A model generated the notes under the pieces. That model had not been told where the DNA came from. It worked only from the letters and a program-made list of their open reading frames with translations, and did no database searches. Below, piece by piece: positions 26,801-33,683 of a stretch of DNA of 64,000 nucleotides; position 1 is the first letter of the stretch; each line of letters begins with the position of its first letter. A program made the position numbers and the translations under genes. The stretch is from CAZDDI01 sp964504195 (lineage in GTDB: Bacteria > Chloroflexota > Anaerolineae > B4-G1 > SLSP01): NCBI GenBank assembly GCA_964504195.1, contig CAZDDI010000001.1, positions 186,001 to 250,000 on the forward strand, written 5' to 3'.

Positions 26801-26903
26801 CGAGGTGGGTGAGGCCCTCCGCGGCGGCGCGTTGGGCGAGTGCCTCAATGCTGGGTGTCGCGCTCAGCAGGGTGTAGTGCGAGTGGACGTGGAGGGGGAT
26901 CAT
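23823..26903 (-). CDS. dnaE: DNA polymerase III alpha subunit, short DnaE type
   Basis: The ATG at 26903 gives MIPLHVHSHYTLL, the usual first strand of the PHP domain; a TTG four codons earlier is possible. The protein of about 1026 residues shows the PHP domain (1-230), the polymerase catalytic Asp pair in PDIDLDF, the palm/fingers region (KLDLLGIRALT, FQEQILRVA, YGFNQGHATAYA), a helix-hairpin-helix region and a C-terminal OB fold. It is shorter than housekeeping DnaE (about 1160). It is very GC-rich, like the replicon to its right and unlike the island to its left. It may be an element-borne or a DnaE2-type polymerase. No ImuA/ImuB partner is nearby. Confidence 0.88.
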   Translation of the reverse strand: MIPLHVHSHYTLLSATPSIEALAQRAAAEGLTHLALTDTHALYGAVAFDRACRAVGVQPILGLTLNVAWPDDLPAPDAVPTPGQLVLLARDPAGYRALCALSSLVQGYADREARAARGLTLSDLRAHAAGLLALDAGQTGWAWRCLRAGQPTLARRWLARLAGLYDEHTYLGLELHRPTDTALAHTLRDLTARLGVPLVALPPVYCLTPEERPLLRLLAAIRLNCPLAAVPPTALPDGGDPAVSVHWLTAEEVAARYAEFPDAVARTATLAAQCGPALPDGCPIWPALDLSAGATPASALQTQAAAGLQTRYGSEPPVAARERLAHELTVITTQGYAPLFLIVADIVQHARTQDIPVSTRGSVANSLVAYCTGITTVDPLAHDLYFARFLNPARADAPDIDLDFCSRRRAEVLAYVRQRYGAERVALVGAVNTLQLRSAGRAVAKAYGLDEDMLATLLAALPRRFRPGQGAERTMEDVLAATPTALHDYLRLAYALEGFPAHLTVHPGGVVITPGPLTAVVPVQWAPKGFLSTQYPHGDVAALGLAKLDLLGIRALTVLADAAELVRRDGDPAFRLADIPLADPATQALLAAGDTVGIFQCESEGARRTLRKLQARTVRDLAVANAFFKPGPATGGLAEVFVRRYRGEAPVAYLHPALEPILAATQGVLLFQEQILRVATEIAGLSWAQADHLRRGMSKMQPGEMAQMQAAFEAGCQRPAPAGPGFTAAQARQLWEQVSVFAGYGFNQGHATAYADVSYRSAYLKAHSPAAFFAARLRDWGGYHHPAVYMAEAQRLGVSVRLPHVNHSGSAVTLAWEGAQPVLWLGLGDVRDLRRSAIAALGQTRAAGPFTGVRNLLGRVDLQAREVTHLIQGGALEGLGASRAALLAEAASIAQAGSVQQLGFDFGAAATVPETLAQRWQWEKDLVGYPWAALAAWLPELRTQTPGALAAGALPQRGGSLVTIVGARLPGWSREGAYLWDGATWWLVKWEPEIKPPPVWQPVIVRGLWQVDRWGMAWLQARKVAR

Positions 26904-27015
26904 AAAAAAAAGCAACGCTCACTTTCCCGCCAGGATGCGGCGAATATAGATCGCGTTGCCTTTAGTGGTCAACAATTCCAGGCTGAATTCCTGGCTTAGC
27001 AGGTCTTTGAACAGA

Positions 27016-27465
27016 TTAGTGTGTGACAGGACGTCCCGAGAAAGCTCTCTTAAGCACCCAGCCGGCGCGTACATAGGAACCCGTCGCTTGCCGAGCACGA
27101 TGGAATAGCTCTGCTGCACGTTGCACTTCTCCTTCATCCAGCACCAGGAGTTTAGGCCCACGTTCTAAAATATGCAAGTATCCAGCATCCGCCCAGCGGC
27201 TCAGATTCGCGTGTGTCACCTGGTATTTCTCTGCCGCCTCAGTTACGCGAATGGGTTGCCCCGCGAGGTTGGGGTCTACCGCTGCAGGTTCCAGCTGTGC
27301 TGCCAATACCTGCACATCCTCAATCGCCACCAGCAAATCTCCATCAGGGAGCTGTACTGCTTTGAGGGTGCCCTGTTCCAGCGCGGCACGTAAGGCGTCT
27401 GTGGATACCTTGTAGCGCTCGGCAGCCTCAGCTAATGGCAGATATGTGGGAAAATTGGTAGCCAT
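27016..27465 (-). CDS. Double helix-turn-helix (MerR/excisionase-like) protein
   Basis: The ATG at 27465 (MATNFPTYLPLAEAAERYKV) is preferred; a longer frame upstream runs into intergenic hairpins. The 149-residue protein contains two tandem helix-turn-helix segments of excisionase/MerR type, at about 8-55 (LAEAAERYKVSTDALRAAL) and 72-115 (VTEAAEKYQVTHANLSRWA). It lies 112 bases upstream of dnaE in the same direction, close to tRNA fragments and an integrase, so a directionality factor or replicon regulator is plausible. A neighbouring frame (26919-27161) looks coding near its end, which may mean the true C terminus is frameshifted. Confidence 0.6.
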   Translation of the reverse strand: MATNFPTYLPLAEAAERYKVSTDALRAALEQGTLKAVQLPDGDLLVAIEDVQVLAAQLEPAAVDPNLAGQPIRVTEAAEKYQVTHANLSRWADAGYLHILERGPKLLVLDEGEVQRAAELFHRARQATGSYVRAGWVLKRAFSGRPVTH

Positions 27466-27508
27466 GATTGTTGCATCCCCAAAAAGAAATGGCGAGTTAC
27501 AAAACACA

Positions 27509-27535
27509 CGCGGCCCGATGCGTAACCGGGCCGCG
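27509..27535. repeat. GC-rich hairpin upstream of the HTH gene
   Basis: CGCGGCCCG (27509-27517) and CGGGCCGCG (27527-27535) form a perfect 9-base stem with a nine-base loop. It lies between the HTH gene and the tRNA-Lys fragment. There is no U-tract on either strand. Confidence 0.5.
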
Positions 27536-27654
27536 TTGCGGTTTAGGGAGGCGGCCCGGAAAGGCCGCTGTAACAGGGAGCTTCTTTGTGTGGATAGCCA
27601 AACAAAAAAGCCTAGGTTCATTACAAGGTTGCTGCGCCAGAAGCTAACAAAAAC

Positions 27655-27834
27655 AGGGGGTAAATGGGGTTCTTACAAGGTATTTACCCCTACACCTAAG
27701 TGCATAACCTTTCCTTTACCCTGCACCAATTGATTAAGAGTCAACTGCTCTGCCAATTGAGCTAGCGGGCCGGGAAAAAGTAAAACAGCCTTGAGTCAGG
27801 AATGAACACGAAACAAGAAATCCATTTACCCCCT
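27655..27834. repeat. 13-bp inverted repeat flanking the truncated tRNA-Lys
   Basis: AGGGGGTAAATGG (27655-27667) and its exact complement CCATTTACCCCCT (27822-27834) flank the tRNA fragment. A third partial copy (ATTTACCCCT) lies at 27682-27691, and TTACAAGGT occurs twice nearby. Repeats like these near attachment sites can be integrase arm-binding sites; that function is inferred. Confidence 0.5.
27719..27771 (-). pseudogene. Truncated tRNA-Lys (anticodon CTT), 5' two-thirds only
   Basis: On the minus strand the acceptor 5' strand GGCCCGC, D-arm GCTC/GAGC, anticodon stem-loop GTTGA-CTCTTAA-TCAAT and the first T-stem strand CAGGG are all present. The sequence then changes to TAAAGG instead of a TTCGAAT loop with CCCTG, so the T-arm and acceptor 3' strand are missing. 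This looks like a recombination scar inside the tRNA rather than a working gene. Confidence 0.7.
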
Positions 27835-27923
27835 ATTTTGTGGGGTCAGGGATAGTTATTTCGTAACTGATTCCTAAGCTTTGCTACTGTACTTATACCA
27901 CACTTTGGCTTGTTGACAAGTTA

Positions 27924-27962
27924 CCAGACGCCCCGACCAGGCCCAGATGTCGGGGCGTCTGG
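27924..27962. terminator. Strong 14-bp hairpin left of the IS remnant
   Basis: Arms 27924-27937 and 27949-27962 (CCAGACGCCCCGAC and its complement) form a perfect stem with an 11-base loop. No clear U-tract follows on either strand, so it may be a terminator or a DNA-level structure. Confidence 0.45.
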
Positions 27963-27973
27963 CACACACATAG

Positions 27974-28320
27974 GTTTATAACCCACATTCCGCATTCCTA
28001 TGGGTCGGATAGATAGCCTTTTTGCAACTGCGGACCAAGTAAGCGAATAATCGGTTGATGGACAGAACGCAGGTGTAAAATTCCTCGCCTGATTAAGCAT
28101 TCCCCCTGCTACACCCACCGTAAAATGGGCGTGGGTTGCCCTTTCTGATTCGGAATCGTCGCTTGCTGTTGGGCAAAGGCCTGCTGTAATTGGCGTTCGG
28201 CCAAGGCGAAGATCAATAGGGCCAGTCCCATAATCATAATCAGGGCCACAAGCCGCGCGGGATTTTTCAAACACGATATTCCGCATTTGCGCCAGTTATG
28301 GATGCGGAATGTAGGTTGTA
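27974..28320 (-). mobile_element. Decayed IS1634-like element with both terminal inverted repeats
   Basis: The ends carry matching repeats of about 20 bases: AACCCACATTCCGCATTCC on the left and, inverted, GGATGCGGAATGTAGGTT on the right. A second internal ATTCCGCAT lies at about 28278. Only about 350 bases remain, including the broken 3' end of a transposase. The element is an internally deleted, immobile copy. No target duplication was identified with confidence. Confidence 0.6.
27984..28249 (-). pseudogene. Remnant of an IS1634-family transposase C terminus
   Basis: In one frame the minus strand reads VALIMIMGLALLIFALAERQ, then LQQAFAQQQATIPNQKGQP, TPILRWV-stop, and LLGPQLQKGYLSDP-stop-ECGM. 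This matches the end of IS1634-type transposases as I remember it (hydrophobic helix, AERQLR-type basic stretch, IPNQ.GKPT, LRW, CGM). Two in-frame stops make it non-functional. A different frame of the same stretch is open for about 120 codons but has no protein-like character. Confidence 0.65.
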
Positions 28321-28442
28321 CCGTAATTTTAGTCCCTCAAAATGTTGACCGCACCCGTGCCGTGTATACGCTCAGGAGTTGGAATGGTTGCAAGTGTAGT
28401 ATGCGATTTTTCGTTATAACGCAAATCGCGTAGGTAAAACAA

Positions 28443-28467
28443 AACGGCCCGGCTAGTTGCCGGGCCG
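28443..28467 (-). terminator. Rho-independent terminator downstream of the tRNA-Gln fragment
   Basis: ACGGCCCGGC and GCCGGGCCGT form a perfect 10-base stem with a five-base loop. On the minus strand TTTTGTTTT follows. It is best explained as the original chromosomal terminator of the tRNA-Gln gene, which supports chromosome lying to the left of this point. Confidence 0.75.
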
Positions 28468-28473
28468 TAGCGA

Positions 28474-28516
28474 CTGGGGGCGGAGGATTCGAACCCCCAC
28501 ATACGGAGTCAGAGTT
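28474..28516 (-). other. Attachment site: 3' half of tRNA-Gln (CTG)
   Basis: The minus strand carries the anticodon CTG, the 3' anticodon stem, variable loop, a full T-arm (GGGGG-TTCGAAT-CCTCC), the acceptor strand GCCCCCA and discriminator G. Upstream of the anticodon loop the match to a tRNA stops and no D-arm is present. A duplicated 3' half next to an integrase gene is the standard footprint of integration into a tRNA. Its orientation places the element at higher coordinates, with the complete tRNA-Gln expected beyond the right edge. Confidence 0.7.
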
Positions 28517-28550
28517 CGCTGTGAATAAAATTGCCTACATGTCCCGGTTT

Positions 28551-29450
28551 TTAATCTTCCTTTGGGGCAATATTTAAGCGAGGAGCATATTTTTGATGTG
28601 CTTTTTGCAAGTCTCGCCGGCGGGCCAAGCGGACATATACCTCTAATAGTGAATGATCAGACCATCCTCCCGTTTTCATTAGTCGGTACTCGTCTCCCCC
28701 ATTTTCGATCCAGGCGGTAGCGAAAAATTTTCTGAAAATGTGGGGATGAAATCGGGCCGCCTCGAGACCTGCTTGTTCAGCACGCCGGCGGATCAAAAAG
28801 TAGATACCATCGTAACCCAAAGTTTTCCCTCGATTGCTTAAAAAGAGCGCATCGCTATCATCGTCGCGTGAGTTGAGGTACTCAAGCAATGCTTCTGTAG
28901 CTTCATCTGTGAGAAAAGCATAACGATACTGATGACCTTTGCCAGAATAGACTTTGAACCAGCCTACATTGTCTTCTATCGCAATGCTGTGACGATTTAG
29001 TTGGCAAAATTCCCCTCTTCTAATGCCAGTGGTAGCCATTAGCAAGATGATAGCCCGGTCACGCAAAGCCCACCCATCATCAGTACAGATAGATAGCAAC
29101 AATTCAAGCTCTTCAAGCGTGGGCGGAAATTCTTCTCGAATAACTCGACGCGGTTGCTTTATAGCGAGAGCAAGATTGGAGTCTACTACGCCTTCCAGGT
29201 GCATCCACCGTAAGAAAGCGCGTAGATGGCGAATGTAGATTCCTACAGTTCCGTCACTCCACTTATCACGCAAATCGGCAATATATTCACGGATGTGAGA
29301 ACGGTCACACTCCTCTAGCCTGACTATCTTTTTTTGTTTGCACCAAGCGATGAAATGACTGAGCACGCGCTCGTAATCGCGGATGGTGCGTTGAGCACAC
29401 CCCTCGGCACGCTTGTAAGTGACGAACGTAGTCATGTTTTTCTCTAACAT
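28551..29450 (-). CDS. Tyrosine recombinase / integrase (XerC/D-like)
   Basis: I start at 29450 (MLEKNMTTFVTYKRAEG) because a GGAGG ribosome site lies six bases upstream; an upstream TTG would absorb that site. The 299-residue protein has an N-terminal SAM-like DNA-binding domain (YERVLSHFIAWCKQKK) and a catalytic domain with Arg in TGIRRGEF, a Lys in YSGKGHQYRY, the His-x-x-Arg box PHIFRKFFAT and late GGWSDHSLLEVYVRL carrying the nucleophilic Tyr. It ends 34 bases from the tRNA-Gln half-site, the usual arrangement for the integrase of an element inserted at that site. Confidence 0.9.
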   Translation of the reverse strand: MLEKNMTTFVTYKRAEGCAQRTIRDYERVLSHFIAWCKQKKIVRLEECDRSHIREYIADLRDKWSDGTVGIYIRHLRAFLRWMHLEGVVDSNLALAIKQPRRVIREEFPPTLEELELLLSICTDDGWALRDRAIILLMATTGIRRGEFCQLNRHSIAIEDNVGWFKVYSGKGHQYRYAFLTDEATEALLEYLNSRDDDSDALFLSNRGKTLGYDGIYFLIRRRAEQAGLEAARFHPHIFRKFFATAWIENGGDEYRLMKTGGWSDHSLLEVYVRLARRRDLQKAHQKYAPRLNIAPKED

Positions 29451-29618
29451 CTTTACCTCCAAAATTTAAGATAGAATTGATACGAGAGTTTTCTGAGATC
29501 AGCCGGCAGGTAATGCTTGCCTCCTTTTACAAGCCCTTTATTTTGTCCGGTCATAATCCTTGAAACCCTCTTTCTCTGTTTTGATGGGGGGGGAATATAA
29601 CCGCAAGTATGCTAAACT

Positions 29619-29654
29619 AACAAGCGGCTCAGAATAGTTACTGAGCCGCTTGTT
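29619..29654 (-). terminator. Terminator after recD2
   Basis: AACAAGCGGCTCAG (29619-29632) and its exact complement (29641-29654) form a 14-base stem with an eight-base loop, three bases beyond the recD2 stop. On the minus strand AGTTTAG follows. It closes the leftward replicon transcript before the integrase gene. Confidence 0.65.
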
Positions 29655-29656
29655 GT

Positions 29657-31837
29657 TTACACCCCCAACTCCTGCACACGCCGCGCCAGGCGCGTGTAGC
29701 GCGCCGTCACGCGAGTTTGCCGCAACGCCGTGGTCACGGCCTGTGGCTGATAGACCAGGCACAACTGCTGCTGCGCGCGCGTGATCCCGGTATAGACCAG
29801 GTTCCGCTGCAACATGACGCAGTGCTCTTGCAGCAGCGGCATGACCACACACGGGAACTCGGAGCCTTGCGATTTGTGAATCGTGATAGCCCAAGCGTGT
29901 TCCAGCGCGTCCACCGCGTCGAGCAGGTCATAGACCACCGGGAACAGTTGCCCCTCGAAAGCCACACTCAAGGTGCGCTCCTCGAGATCCAGCCCCACGA
30001 TCTGCCCCTGGTCGCCGTTGAAAACGTCCTTCGAGTAGTCGTTCTGGGTCTGCATGACCCGATCTCCGACCCGCAGGATGCGCAGCCCGGTGGGATGCTC
30101 CGGCTTGTACGGGCCGGGCGGATTGAGGGCCGCCTGCAAGCGGCGATTGAGTTCGTAGACCCCGCAGGTCCCCTTGCGCAGCGGCGTCAAGACCTGGACT
30201 TGCTCCGGTTTGAACTGCGGATTGCGGACGACCAGTTCCACAACGCGCTCCGCCGCGCGGGCGGGATCGGACTCGGGCAGCAACGCCAGATCCGCATACC
30301 CGCCGAGCAGGGGTTGCCCCTGCCGCACGCGATGCGCGTTGACCACAATCCCGCTGCTTTGCGCCTGGCGAAACACTTGTGTCAGGCGCGTGACCGGGAT
30401 AATGGCGGAGAGCAGCAAGTCGTGGAGCACGTTGCCCGGCCCAACCGAGGGTAGTTGATCCACGTCGCCCACCAGCACCAGATGGGTGCCGGGTTGGACC
30501 GCACACACCAGCCGGTAGAAGAGGGACACATCGAGCATCGAAGCCTCATCCACTAGGATCAAGTGCCCAGGCAGCGGATTACCTTCGTGGTACTCGGCAC
30601 CCACTCCCGGCAGCCAGTTGAGCAGCCGGTGGACGGTCTTGGCGGGCTGGCCGGTCATCTCGTGGAGGCGTTTGGCCGCGCGCCCGGTGGGGGCGGCCAG
30701 GTGCAGCGTGTACCCGTAGCTGCGCAGCAAGTCCACCAGCCCGCGCACAGTGCGCGTCTTGCCGGTGCCGGGGCCGCCGGTGAGGATACTGACCGGGCGC
30801 GTGAGCAGCATGCGAATAGCCGCTTGTTGCTCTTCGCTCAACTGCCCGTCGCTGAGCAGCCCGAAGACTTGCGGCCAATTCTCGTCTGCAAAGTCGCCGG
30901 TTAGTAGATCCGCGGCGGCGGCTGGATAGAGCAGATTGACCAGGCGCGTCGCGCCGCGGTGCTCTTCGGTGTAGAGGCGGGTGGGATACGCCGCGTCCTC
31001 GTCCAGCGCAATCCGGTCGCGGGAATCATAGCGCGTGTCTTGGGTGAGGGCGGTGTGACACAGCGCCGGTGCCACGTCCAACAGCCGCGCCGTTTCCTGC
31101 ACCAGCTCCGGCTGGGGCAGAAAGCAGTGCCCGCGCGTTTGCGCTTGCTCGAGCTGGTGAACCAGCCCGGCCAGCAGGCGCGTGGGCGCGTCAGGCGCGA
31201 TACCTAGATTGCGAGCGACCAGATCGGCGGTGGTGAACCCGATGCCGGGGATGCCGGTCAGGCTGAACGGATCTTGCTGGATGGTGGGGATTGCCAGACT
31301 CCCCAAGTGATGCTGCACCTTGACCGCCAGGGTGGTGGAGAGGCCCACGCTTTGCAGAAATACCATGATTTCTTTGAGCGCGCGCGCCTCTTGCCACCCA
31401 GCGAGAATCTTGGTCGCTTTGGCTGGCCCGATACCGGACACGGTTTGCAATTGCTGCGCCGCGTCGGGCGCGTCGAGTATGTCCAGGATCGCCACGTCGA
31501 AGTGATCCACCAGCGCCCGCGCGGTGGCGGGGCCGATGCCCTTGACCAGCCCGCCGCCGAGGAATTTCTCGACGCCGCTGCGGGTCGTGGGAATCTGCGC
31601 CTGGAAGCCGGCAGCCTTGAACTGCCGCCCCCACTTGGGGTGATCCAGCCAGACGCCGGTAAACAGGGCCTCCTGCCCGACGTGCAGGCCGGCCAGATTG
31701 CCCACCACCGTCTCGGTGCCTCCGGTCGTCTTGACCGCGGCCACCGCGTAGTCGCCGGTGGGGGACTGGTAGGTAAACCGCTCCACCTCGCCCGTGAGGG
31801 TCAGAGGTGGGGGTGGGGATGATGCTTGTGTATTCAT
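29657..31837 (-). CDS. recD2: RecD2-type ATP-dependent DNA helicase
   Basis: The 726-residue protein begins with an OB-like domain (LTGEVERFTYQSPTGDYAVA). Tandem helix-hairpin-helix motifs follow (VKGIGPATARALV, VSGIGPAKATKIL, GIPGIGFTTADLVA), as in RecD2. The SF1B core has Walker A GGPGTGKT near residue 356, Walker B LVDEASM, VLVGDVDQLPSVGPG and the C-terminal motif TIHKSQGSEF with YTGITRAQQQL. RecD2 helicases unwind DNA 5'-3' and work outside RecBCD. This copy is very GC-rich and lies at the integrase end of the element, followed by a terminator. Confidence 0.93.
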   Translation of the reverse strand: MNTQASSPPPPLTLTGEVERFTYQSPTGDYAVAAVKTTGGTETVVGNLAGLHVGQEALFTGVWLDHPKWGRQFKAAGFQAQIPTTRSGVEKFLGGGLVKGIGPATARALVDHFDVAILDILDAPDAAQQLQTVSGIGPAKATKILAGWQEARALKEIMVFLQSVGLSTTLAVKVQHHLGSLAIPTIQQDPFSLTGIPGIGFTTADLVARNLGIAPDAPTRLLAGLVHQLEQAQTRGHCFLPQPELVQETARLLDVAPALCHTALTQDTRYDSRDRIALDEDAAYPTRLYTEEHRGATRLVNLLYPAAAADLLTGDFADENWPQVFGLLSDGQLSEEQQAAIRMLLTRPVSILTGGPGTGKTRTVRGLVDLLRSYGYTLHLAAPTGRAAKRLHEMTGQPAKTVHRLLNWLPGVGAEYHEGNPLPGHLILVDEASMLDVSLFYRLVCAVQPGTHLVLVGDVDQLPSVGPGNVLHDLLLSAIIPVTRLTQVFRQAQSSGIVVNAHRVRQGQPLLGGYADLALLPESDPARAAERVVELVVRNPQFKPEQVQVLTPLRKGTCGVYELNRRLQAALNPPGPYKPEHPTGLRILRVGDRVMQTQNDYSKDVFNGDQGQIVGLDLEERTLSVAFEGQLFPVVYDLLDAVDALEHAWAITIHKSQGSEFPCVVMPLLQEHCVMLQRNLVYTGITRAQQQLCLVYQPQAVTTALRQTRVTARYTRLARRVQELGV

Positions 31838-31867
31838 GCAGGTCTCCTGCAGGTAAGTTCAGGTAAG
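31838..31867 (-). promoter_or_regulatory. ACCTGAA leader of recD2
   Basis: Coding strand: ACCTGAA, three bases, ACCTGCAGGAG, ACCTGC, ATG. The second repeat has CA where most copies have AA, and the ribosome site is GGAG. Confidence 0.65.
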
Positions 31868-31869
31868 GA

Positions 31870-31893
31870 CCGGGGGGAAGGGTCTCCCCCCGG
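31870..31893 (-). repeat. Intercistronic hairpin before the recD2 leader
   Basis: CCGGGGGGA (31870-31878) pairs with TCCCCCCGG (31885-31893). It sits between the methyltransferase stop and the recD2 leader and has no U-tract. Confidence 0.55.
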
Positions 31894-31904
31894 CCAGCAA
31901 ACAA

Positions 31905-32810
31905 TCAGGCTGCTGGCGGGGTACACAAGCGCCACCGGCCCCGCGCCACGGGCGCGAAGTGGGGGCGTGCTTGCAACTCCCGGCGCACGATGGCCTGCCA
32001 GTCCGTGCCGACTTGCGCCGCTTGTTGCGCGCGGCGATGGGCTTCCACGGCCGCATACAACGCAGGCAAGTCAGCCTCGCCGCCCAGGGCTTCGAGCCCG
32101 GAGCGCACGATGCTTTGCCAGGTAGCGCCGCGCCACTCGCGAGTATCAATCTGACTGGTCAGATCTGTTACTCGCAATGGCACGAGCCAGGCATCGGGTT
32201 TGCGCGTGATGACCAGGTACTCGGTGACAATTGCCACAAAGTTCCCGCTGTACTGCCGGCGCTCGGACTGCGTATTGTGCTGGGCCTTCACGATGAAGGC
32301 TTCCGGCTCCCCAAACCACCGCATATCGCGCTGGAGGGGATACAGCAGTCCGCGCCGGCGCACATCGCCGACCAACACCGCCAGGCGGCCGCCGCGTTGG
32401 AGCGTTTCGTAGATGCGGTAAGTGGCTTCGTCGAGCGCGCTGATGAACGCGCCGTAATCGGGGATCAGGGAGAGATCGCCGGGATTGCCTGGCCCACCCC
32501 ATTGCCCGCCTGGGCCGGAGTATTTGATGATGTCCCAGTAGGGCGGGTGCCAGAAAGCGAAGTCGAACCCCGAGAATGGCGGTTCGCTGTGGCGCACATC
32601 GAAGCCTTGCGCCAGGTCGGTGAAGAAGCCGGGGACGCCGCGTTGTTGCGCGACATCCCGCGAAGTGCCCGACCCGATCGCCGGGTCGTAGAACAAGCGG
32701 GGCTGGTAGTGTGCGAGCAAGTCCGCGATGAGGGTGGGGGCGCAATTTCCGCGAAAGCGGGCGTTGCCGCCCACCCCCCGGTCAGGGTAGGAGACCAGGC
32801 TAGTGAGCAT
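31905..32810 (-). CDS. DNA methyltransferase (N4-cytosine/N6-adenine, amino-MTase type)
   Basis: The 301-residue protein shows the SAM-binding motif FYDPAIGSGTS near residues 40-50 and the catalytic motif HPPYW near 109. A GGRLAVLVGD strand and the VTEYLVITRK closing strand follow. The xPPY form is typical of amino-methyltransferases. Recognition sequence and methylated base cannot be read. There is no adjacent restriction enzyme, so it may protect the element or mimic host methylation. It overlaps the upstream small gene by 11 bases. Confidence 0.75.
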   Translation of the reverse strand: MLTSLVSYPDRGVGGNARFRGNCAPTLIADLLAHYQPRLFYDPAIGSGTSRDVAQQRGVPGFFTDLAQGFDVRHSEPPFSGFDFAFWHPPYWDIIKYSGPGGQWGGPGNPGDLSLIPDYGAFISALDEATYRIYETLQRGGRLAVLVGDVRRRGLLYPLQRDMRWFGEPEAFIVKAQHNTQSERRQYSGNFVAIVTEYLVITRKPDAWLVPLRVTDLTSQIDTREWRGATWQSIVRSGLEALGGEADLPALYAAVEAHRRAQQAAQVGTDWQAIVRRELQARPHFAPVARGRWRLCTPPAA

Positions 32811-33144
32811 GATCCACCTCCCCTTGCCAGCGCGTCACATAGTCGCGGACGACGGGCAGTTGCGCGACCCGCGCCTGGCGCAGTAGCACCGTTCCGGCGG
32901 CCAGGTCTAGCCAGGTGGCTGAACCAGCCCGGGCAACTTCTCGGCTTTCCGGCAGTTGCTCGATTTGCGCTAACAACTCCCACCTTTGCGCTGCTGGTAA
33001 CTCTTTCGCCAGTTGATAAAGGTCGGTGTAGGTGGTGGTCTGGGGAAGCACCTCATCGGCAAACCGGGTATAGTTCAGCCGGTCAACTTGTAGGATGCCG
33101 GCCACCGCTTGTAAACGGGTTAGGACGTCTTCTAAAGTCAACAT
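32800..33144 (-). CDS. Unrecognised 114-residue protein
   Basis: Not recognised. It is mostly helical by inspection (MLTLEDVLTRLQAVAGILQV, then ELPAAQRWELLAQIEQLPES). It overlaps the 155-residue gene upstream by seven bases and the methyltransferase gene downstream by 11. That coupling suggests it is made with the methyltransferase, perhaps as an accessory factor, which is inference only. Confidence 0.6.
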   Translation of the reverse strand: MLTLEDVLTRLQAVAGILQVDRLNYTRFADEVLPQTTTYTDLYQLAKELPAAQRWELLAQIEQLPESREVARAGSATWLDLAAGTVLLRQARVAQLPVVRDYVTRWQGEVDHAH

Positions 33145-33605
33145 GCTGCACCTCCCGCAGTCGCAGTTTGCAGGTCAGTTTCCACGCGGGTCGCTTCGGG
33201 ATAGAAGTGGGCAATCGCCACCGGCGTTCCGATTTCCGTGCCATCGTAGATGACGAGTTGCGGCGGGTCGGCGCCCGGCGGTTCACCCTGCCACTTAGGT
33301 AGCCGGGGGAACATATCCAGGCACGCTAACGCGCGGTCGCCAATCTCGATGACTACCCCTTCCTCATCGGCCACGAAGCGCGCGGCCCAGTAGGGCGTAT
33401 TCACCTGCCAGGCGTCATAGCCGCCCTGGGCAACCGCCAGGGTATCGAGCGCGGTCTGCGCGAGCCGCTGGCCCAGATCGCGGGCCGTTGCGCAAAGGTG
33501 CACGTCATCGGGTGGGGTCGCAGCGGTCACATACGCGGCGCGGAATACGGTCAACAGTTCAGCGGCCAGCGTCTCGCTAACCGCGGTCAGGTAGGTTTGT
33601 AACAT
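33138..33605 (-). CDS. Unrecognised 155-residue protein
   Basis: The start at 33605 (MLQTYLTAVSETLAAELL) is set by the AAAGGAG leader; a frame open a further 109 codons upstream runs through the leader and the PP-loop gene and is a shadow. The first 60 residues are helical (ARDLGQRLAQTALDTLAVAQ), then a compact beta-rich part (AARFVADEEGVVIEIGDRAL, VIYDGTEIGTPVAIAHFYPE). No function assigned. Confidence 0.65.
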   Translation of the reverse strand: MLQTYLTAVSETLAAELLTVFRAAYVTAATPPDDVHLCATARDLGQRLAQTALDTLAVAQGGYDAWQVNTPYWAARFVADEEGVVIEIGDRALACLDMFPRLPKWQGEPPGADPPQLVIYDGTEIGTPVAIAHFYPEATRVETDLQTATAGGAAC

Positions 33606-33637
33606 AGCCAGTCTCCTTTCAGGTAATTTCAGTTCAA
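33606..33637 (-). promoter_or_regulatory. ACCTGAA leader of the 155-residue gene
   Basis: Coding strand: degenerate AACTGAA, then ATTACCTGAAAGGAG, seven bases, ATG. Only one full repeat is present. Confidence 0.6.
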
Positions 33638-33656
33638 GTGAATGTTTCAGGTTAAA

Positions 33657-33683
33657 GCCAGCCCGGGGGTTACCCGGGCTGGC
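33657..33683 (-). repeat. Hairpin containing the stop codon of the PP-loop gene
   Basis: GCCAGCCCGGG (33657-33667) and CCCGGGCTGGC (33673-33683) form an 11-base stem. The TAA stop of the PP-loop gene (33670-33672) lies in the loop, so the stem can only form after the ribosome leaves. Confidence 0.55.

Noticed and set aside
27921..28286. Open frame of 121 codons on the minus strand
   Set aside because: It overlaps the IS remnant; another frame of the same bases reads as a transposase tail, and this one has no protein-like character or ribosome site.
27509..28470. CRISPR array
   Set aside because: The repeats in this zone are inverted pairs and IS ends, not regularly spaced direct repeats. 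No array was seen elsewhere either.
31959..33302. Plus-strand frame of 447 codons
   Set aside because: Antisense to the methyltransferase and two small coupled genes; GC-rich DNA gives long shadow frames.
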